From Eoetvoesia sp035555955 (GTDB lineage Bacteria; Pseudomonadota; Gammaproteobacteria; Burkholderiales; Burkholderiaceae_B): a DNA stretch of 64,000 nt. The translations under genes were made by a program, and so were the position numbers. The notes below the pieces were generated by a model, which did not search any database, was not told the origin of the DNA, and saw nothing but the letters and a program-made list of their open reading frames with translations. Shown here piece by piece: positions 60,385 through 64,000 of this stretch (positions are counted from its first letter, which is position 1; each line of letters starts with the position of its first letter). The DNA lies in contig NZ_DATMGA010000045.1 in assembly GCF_035555955.1 (NCBI RefSeq), positions 1 through 64,000 on the forward strand, in the 5' to 3' direction.

Positions 60385-61776
60385 GTGACATCGCCCAGCC
60401 CGCTACCCGACGCCGTTTTCAAAGCCTACGACATTCGCGGCACCGTTCCCGAACAGCTCAACCCCGAATTCGCCCGCAAGCTGGGGCTGGCCCTGGCCCA
60501 ACTGGCGCGCCAGGAAAATGTTGCGGCGCTGGCCGTCGGCTACGACGGGCGCCTCAGCAGCCCGGAGCTGGCGCAAGCCCTGCAGGAAGGCATATTGGCC
60601 GGGGGAATCGACACCATCGACCTGGGCATGGTGCCCACCCCGCTGGTGTATTTTGCCGCCTACACGCAAAAAACCGGCTCCGGCGTGGCCATTACCGGCA
60701 GCCATAATCCTCCCCAATACAATGGCTTCAAGATGATGATGGCCGGCAAGACCCTGCATGGCCAGGGTGTGCAGGCCCTGAAGGAAATCATGCGCACGGC
60801 CAGCCCTCCCGCCGGCATCGCGCGCGGCAAGCGCACCCGGCTCGACCTGATCGACAGCTACATCCAGCGCATCGTCTCCGACGTCAAGCTCGCCCGGCCT
60901 CTTAAAATCGCCATCGACTGCGGCAACGGCGTGGGCGGAGCCGTGGCGCCGAAGCTCTTCAAGGCCCTGGGCTGCCAGGTCGACGAGCTGTACTGCGAAG
61001 TGGACGGCAAATTTCCCAACCACCATCCCGACCCCGCCGACCCCCACAATTTGCAGGACCTCATCCGTCACGTCGCGGCCAGCGACTGCGAGCTGGGCCT
61101 GGCTTTCGACGGCGACGCCGATCGCCTGGGCGTCGTGACCAAATCGGGCGAAATCATCTGGCCCGACCGCCAGTTGATCCTGTATGCGCAAGATGTCCTG
61201 CAGCGCGTGCCGGGCGGCACCATTATCTTCGACGTGAAATGCAGCCGCTACGTGGCGCAGTCCGTTGCCGCGGCCGGAGGCAAGCCGCTGATGTGGCAAA
61301 CCGGACACTCCATGATCAAGGCCAAGCTGGCCGAAACCGGCGCGCCCCTGGCCGGCGAAATGAGCGGCCACACCTTCTTCAACGAACGCTGGTATGGCTT
61401 CGACGACGGCCTGTACACCGGAACCCGCCTGCTGGAGATCGTGTCGCGCAGCATGGATCCCTCGGCACTGCTGGAAGCCCTGCCGCAAGGCGTCTCCACC
61501 CCCGAGATGAAGCTGCAGATGCGCGAGGGAGAACCCCACGCGCTCATCCGGCGGCTGCAAAACGAAGGCAAGTTTCCCCAGGCGGAAAGCCTGATCACCA
61601 TCGACGGCGTGCGGGCGGAATACAGCGACGGCTTCGGCCTGGCAAGGGCCTCGAACACGACACCGGTGGTGGTGCTGCGTTTCGAGGCCGACACGCCCCA
61701 GGCGCTGGAGCGCATACAGGCCGAGTTCCGTTCGGCTCTGCAGGCGCTGGCTCCCGAGGCGTCATTACCGTTTTGA
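60385..61776 (+). CDS. Phosphomannomutase/phosphoglucomutase
   Basis: Interconverts hexose 1- and 6-phosphates for polysaccharide and nucleotide-sugar supply. The 463-residue product has the phosphoserine loop TGSHNPP (Ser106), the metal-binding DGDADRLG near residues 242-249, and GEMSGHTFF for sugar recognition. The GTG start at 60385 is preceded by AGGAAG at good spacing and gives the family N-terminus; no ATG fits. The gene overlaps the convergent glycosyltransferase gene by 12 bp. Confidence 0.93.
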   Translation: MTSPSPLPDAVFKAYDIRGTVPEQLNPEFARKLGLALAQLARQENVAALAVGYDGRLSSPELAQALQEGILAGGIDTIDLGMVPTPLVYFAAYTQKTGSGVAITGSHNPPQYNGFKMMMAGKTLHGQGVQALKEIMRTASPPAGIARGKRTRLDLIDSYIQRIVSDVKLARPLKIAIDCGNGVGGAVAPKLFKALGCQVDELYCEVDGKFPNHHPDPADPHNLQDLIRHVAASDCELGLAFDGDADRLGVVTKSGEIIWPDRQLILYAQDVLQRVPGGTIIFDVKCSRYVAQSVAAAGGKPLMWQTGHSMIKAKLAETGAPLAGEMSGHTFFNERWYGFDDGLYTGTRLLEIVSRSMDPSALLEALPQGVSTPEMKLQMREGEPHALIRRLQNEGKFPQAESLITIDGVRAEYSDGFGLARASNTTPVVVLRFEADTPQALERIQAEFRSALQALAPEASLPF

Positions 61777-64000
61777 CGTAGCGTCCGCCAGCAATTCCCC
61801 GTAGATTTCCAGATGCCTGGCCACCACCAGGCGCACATCGAATGCACGTTCGGCCAGCTCGCGACCGGCGGCTCCCAGTTTGTGACGCAGCGTGGCGTCG
61901 TCGGCCAGTTCCTGAACCGCCCGCGCCAGCGCGCGGGCATTCTTGGCCGGCACAAGAACGCCCGTGCGGCCGGGCTCGATGGCGTCCCGGCAGCCCGGCA
62001 CATCGGTGGTGACGACGGCGCGGCCGCAAGCAGCCGCCTCGATCAAGGACTTGGGCAGACCTTCGCGGTAGGAAGGCAGGACGACAATGTGCGCGCGCTG
62101 GTACAGGCCCGCGACGTCAGCTTGTTCTCCCAGGCATTCCACCACCCCTTCGGACTTCCACAAGGCCACTTCGTCTTCCGTAACGCTGGCCGGATTGCCC
62201 GCATCGGTGCTGCCCGCCAGCACCCAGCGCAAACCGCCGCCATGCCCCGCCGCCAGCCGGGCAGCCTCCACGAATTCACATACGCCCTTGTCCCGCAACA
62301 ACCTTGCGGCCATGACGGCAACCGGCGTCCCCGCCGGTTCGGGCGCCACGCTGAATTTTTCCAGATCCACGCCCGAACCACGGATCATCACGATCTGCGC
62401 CGCGCGCACCACGCCCGCCTGCATCAGCACGTCGCGGTCATTGGCATTCTGGAAAATGACGCGGCTGTTCGAATGGCCCAGGGCCAAGCGGTAAAGCGCC
62501 ATGCTTGCCCAGCGCAAAAAATCGGGGCCCCGCTTGCGCCGCGTAAAAATGAATCCCAGGCCCGACACCGCCGCCACATACGCAGGCACCCGCGCCAGCC
62601 TGGCGGCAATGCCGCCGTACAGCACGGGCTTGATGGTGACGGCATGCACCACATCCGGATCGACGCGGCGATACAAGCGCCACAGGGCGAGCAGGCTTTG
62701 CAGTTCCTGCAAGGGATTCTTGCCGCTGCGCGTCATGGGAATGGCATGATGCGTGAAACCGTGCTCTTGTATCGCGCGCGCGGCCGGGCCCTCCATGGTC
62801 GCCACATGCACCTCGTAGCCCGCGGCCGCGGCGCCCAGGGCCACGGGCAGGCGGTGCGACAGAAAGAACGCCGGGTTGTTCACGACGAACAGGAGGGTCT
62901 TTTTCCGTTCCAACATGCCGCCCGACGCAGGCGCCGCGCCGGGCGATGGCGGTTGCTCAAGAACCGCCGGTTCGGACATGCCCGAGCCGCGCCGCGGGAA
63001 TCGACCCGCCAGCTTGCGCCACACGGCATCGTAGGCGTCCACCATGGTTTGAAGGCCGTACAGGCGGCCCACCCGTTCGCGGCCGAGCCGCAGGCGTGTC
63101 TGCATGGCCGGCGTTCCCAGTTCGGCCACCGCCGCATCCAGGGCCTGGGCCAGAAGCCGGGCGTTTTGCGGCGGCGCGATCCAGCCGTCTTCGCCGACGA
63201 TGAGCGCCGCATCGCCGACATCCGTCACCACGCAGGCAACGCCCGAGGCCATGGCCTCGGCCACCACGTTGGGAAAACCTTCGGCGCAACTGGACAGCAC
63301 GTGGATGTCCAGCGCGCTCATGATGTCGGGCACGTCTTCGCGCATGCCCATCAGCACGACCTTGTCGCGCACGCCGCAGCGCTCCAGCAAGACCATCAGT
63401 TCGCGATTGTCGGCCGTCATGCCCGGGCCCACCAGCACGCAGCGCATGTCCGGACGCAAAGCGACGCTTTGCGCGAACGCGCCCAGCAAATTGGCATGAT
63501 CCTTCAAGGGGTTCCAGCGGGCGACGCTGCCGACGACGGGCGCGGACGGCGGCACGCCCCACTGCCGGCGCCATTTTTCCCGGGCCTCCTGGCTGCGCTG
63601 CCAGCGCGCAAGATCGTAGCCGTTGGGAATCACCACCATGCGGTCCGCCTTGTAGCCCCAGGCCTGGTGGTTGCGGGCCGCATCCGCGGCGCATGCCACT
63701 ACGGTGGCCGGCACGAAGCCCGACAGCCGGGCGCAGGCCCAGGCCACGACCCGGGCAACGCGGCTGCTCTTGCCCAGGTTGGCGCCCGAATTGCGTATTC
63801 CCCAGGACACGGCCCGCACGCCCGCCAGACGCGCCACCAGGCCGCCGACCAGATCGGCATGGTACATCCAGGTTTGAACCACGTCGGGGGCCGAGGTACG
63901 CATCAAGCGATACAGGCGCCACAAACCCGAAATCGACAGGCGGCCCGCCGACATGTTCAGCGTCAGCACGGTGACGCCCGCCGCGCGCAGGCGGGGGCCG
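61765..64000 (-). CDS. Tandem GT4-type glycosyltransferase protein (5' end outside the window)
   Basis: The open frame spans more than 740 residues and is still open at the window end. It contains two complete GT-B-like glycosyltransferase units. The first (first 335 or so residues here) has SVARWNPLKDHANLL and EGFPNVVAEAMASGV. The second (from about MLERKKTLLFVVNN on) has AARLLRDKGVCEFVEAARL and EGLPKSLIEAAACGRAV. A Pro/Ala-rich linker joins them. Both carry the Ex7E-like donor-binding segment of GT4. Single GT4 enzymes are about 350-400 residues, so this is a fusion. Role probably in cell-surface polysaccharide synthesis, beside the sugar mutase gene. Confidence 0.85.
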   Translation of the reverse strand, partial: GPRLRAAGVTVLTLNMSAGRLSISGLWRLYRLMRTSAPDVVQTWMYHADLVGGLVARLAGVRAVSWGIRNSGANLGKSSRVARVVAWACARLSGFVPATVVACAADAARNHQAWGYKADRMVVIPNGYDLARWQRSQEAREKWRRQWGVPPSAPVVGSVARWNPLKDHANLLGAFAQSVALRPDMRCVLVGPGMTADNRELMVLLERCGVRDKVVLMGMREDVPDIMSALDIHVLSSCAEGFPNVVAEAMASGVACVVTDVGDAALIVGEDGWIAPPQNARLLAQALDAAVAELGTPAMQTRLRLGRERVGRLYGLQTMVDAYDAVWRKLAGRFPRRGSGMSEPAVLEQPPSPGAAPASGGMLERKKTLLFVVNNPAFFLSHRLPVALGAAAAGYEVHVATMEGPAARAIQEHGFTHHAIPMTRSGKNPLQELQSLLALWRLYRRVDPDVVHAVTIKPVLYGGIAARLARVPAYVAAVSGLGFIFTRRKRGPDFLRWASMALYRLALGHSNSRVIFQNANDRDVLMQAGVVRAAQIVMIRGSGVDLEKFSVAPEPAGTPVAVMAARLLRDKGVCEFVEAARLAAGHGGGLRWVLAGSTDAGNPASVTEDEVALWKSEGVVECLGEQADVAGLYQRAHIVVLPSYREGLPKSLIEAAACGRAVVTTDVPGCRDAIEPGRTGVLVPAKNARALARAVQELADDATLRHKLGAAGRELAERAFDVRLVVARHLEIYGELLADATSKR

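Overview
The window looks like chromosomal DNA of a high-GC betaproteobacterium of the order Burkholderiales, most likely family Alcaligenaceae (Bordetella, Achromobacter, Pusillimonas and relatives). I base this on protein character and gene neighbourhoods (ribB-like/ribH/nusB/thiL/pgpA, ftsY next to rsmD/coaD, the TPR protein/lolB/ispE/tRNA-Gln/prs/rplY/pth/ychF run, split pntAA/pntAB/pntB). No database search was possible.

Layout. 0.2-19 kb is core genome: dgkA and pyrF; a six-gene minus-strand operon (RibB-like enzyme, ribH, nusB, thiL, pgpA, pncC); a CYTH-CHAD protein; ftsY divergent from rsmD, coaD and a YfhL-type ferredoxin; AsmA with a MOSC-N-only protein; metY; a YidB-like protein; and the transhydrogenase operon. 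19.1-26.0 kb is a compact minus-strand catabolic cluster (SnoaL-like protein, MFS transporter, fumarylacetoacetase-type hydrolase, GlcG-like protein, alpha/beta hydrolase, VOC extradiol-type dioxygenase, FAD monooxygenase) with a divergent LysR regulator. Next come an NDUFA9-like epimerase and a Rieske oxygenase. This arrangement suggests hydroxylation, cleavage and hydrolysis of an unknown aromatic compound.

29.6-46.9 kb is an accessory island with visibly lower G+C. After an AT-rich stretch and a DUF2239 gene, it carries an eight-gene minus-strand run, read from 46.7 kb down to 30.9 kb. The order is Fic protein with winged helix, SNF2-type helicase with a PLD-like N-terminus, DUF4391 protein, RloC/PrrC-like anticodon nuclease with zinc hook, type III-like Mod methylase, DUF1016 PD-(D/E)XK nuclease, type III-like Res with an unusual C-terminal extension, and an SMC/ABC-like ATPase. 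Genes overlap by 4 bp or are separated by short gaps, so this looks like one composite defence operon combining DNA modification/restriction with a tRNA-cleaving suicide arm. It is the most interesting part of the window. No integrase or transposase was found.

46.9-64 kb returns to core genome: ychF, a CPBP protease, pth, rplY, prs, tRNA-Gln(UUG), ispE, lolB, a TPR protein, mutM, a membrane methyltransferase, an FAD-linked oxidase in one operon with a two-component system, a phosphomannomutase/phosphoglucomutase, and the 3' part of a gene encoding two GT4 glycosyltransferase domains in one frame that runs off the window end.
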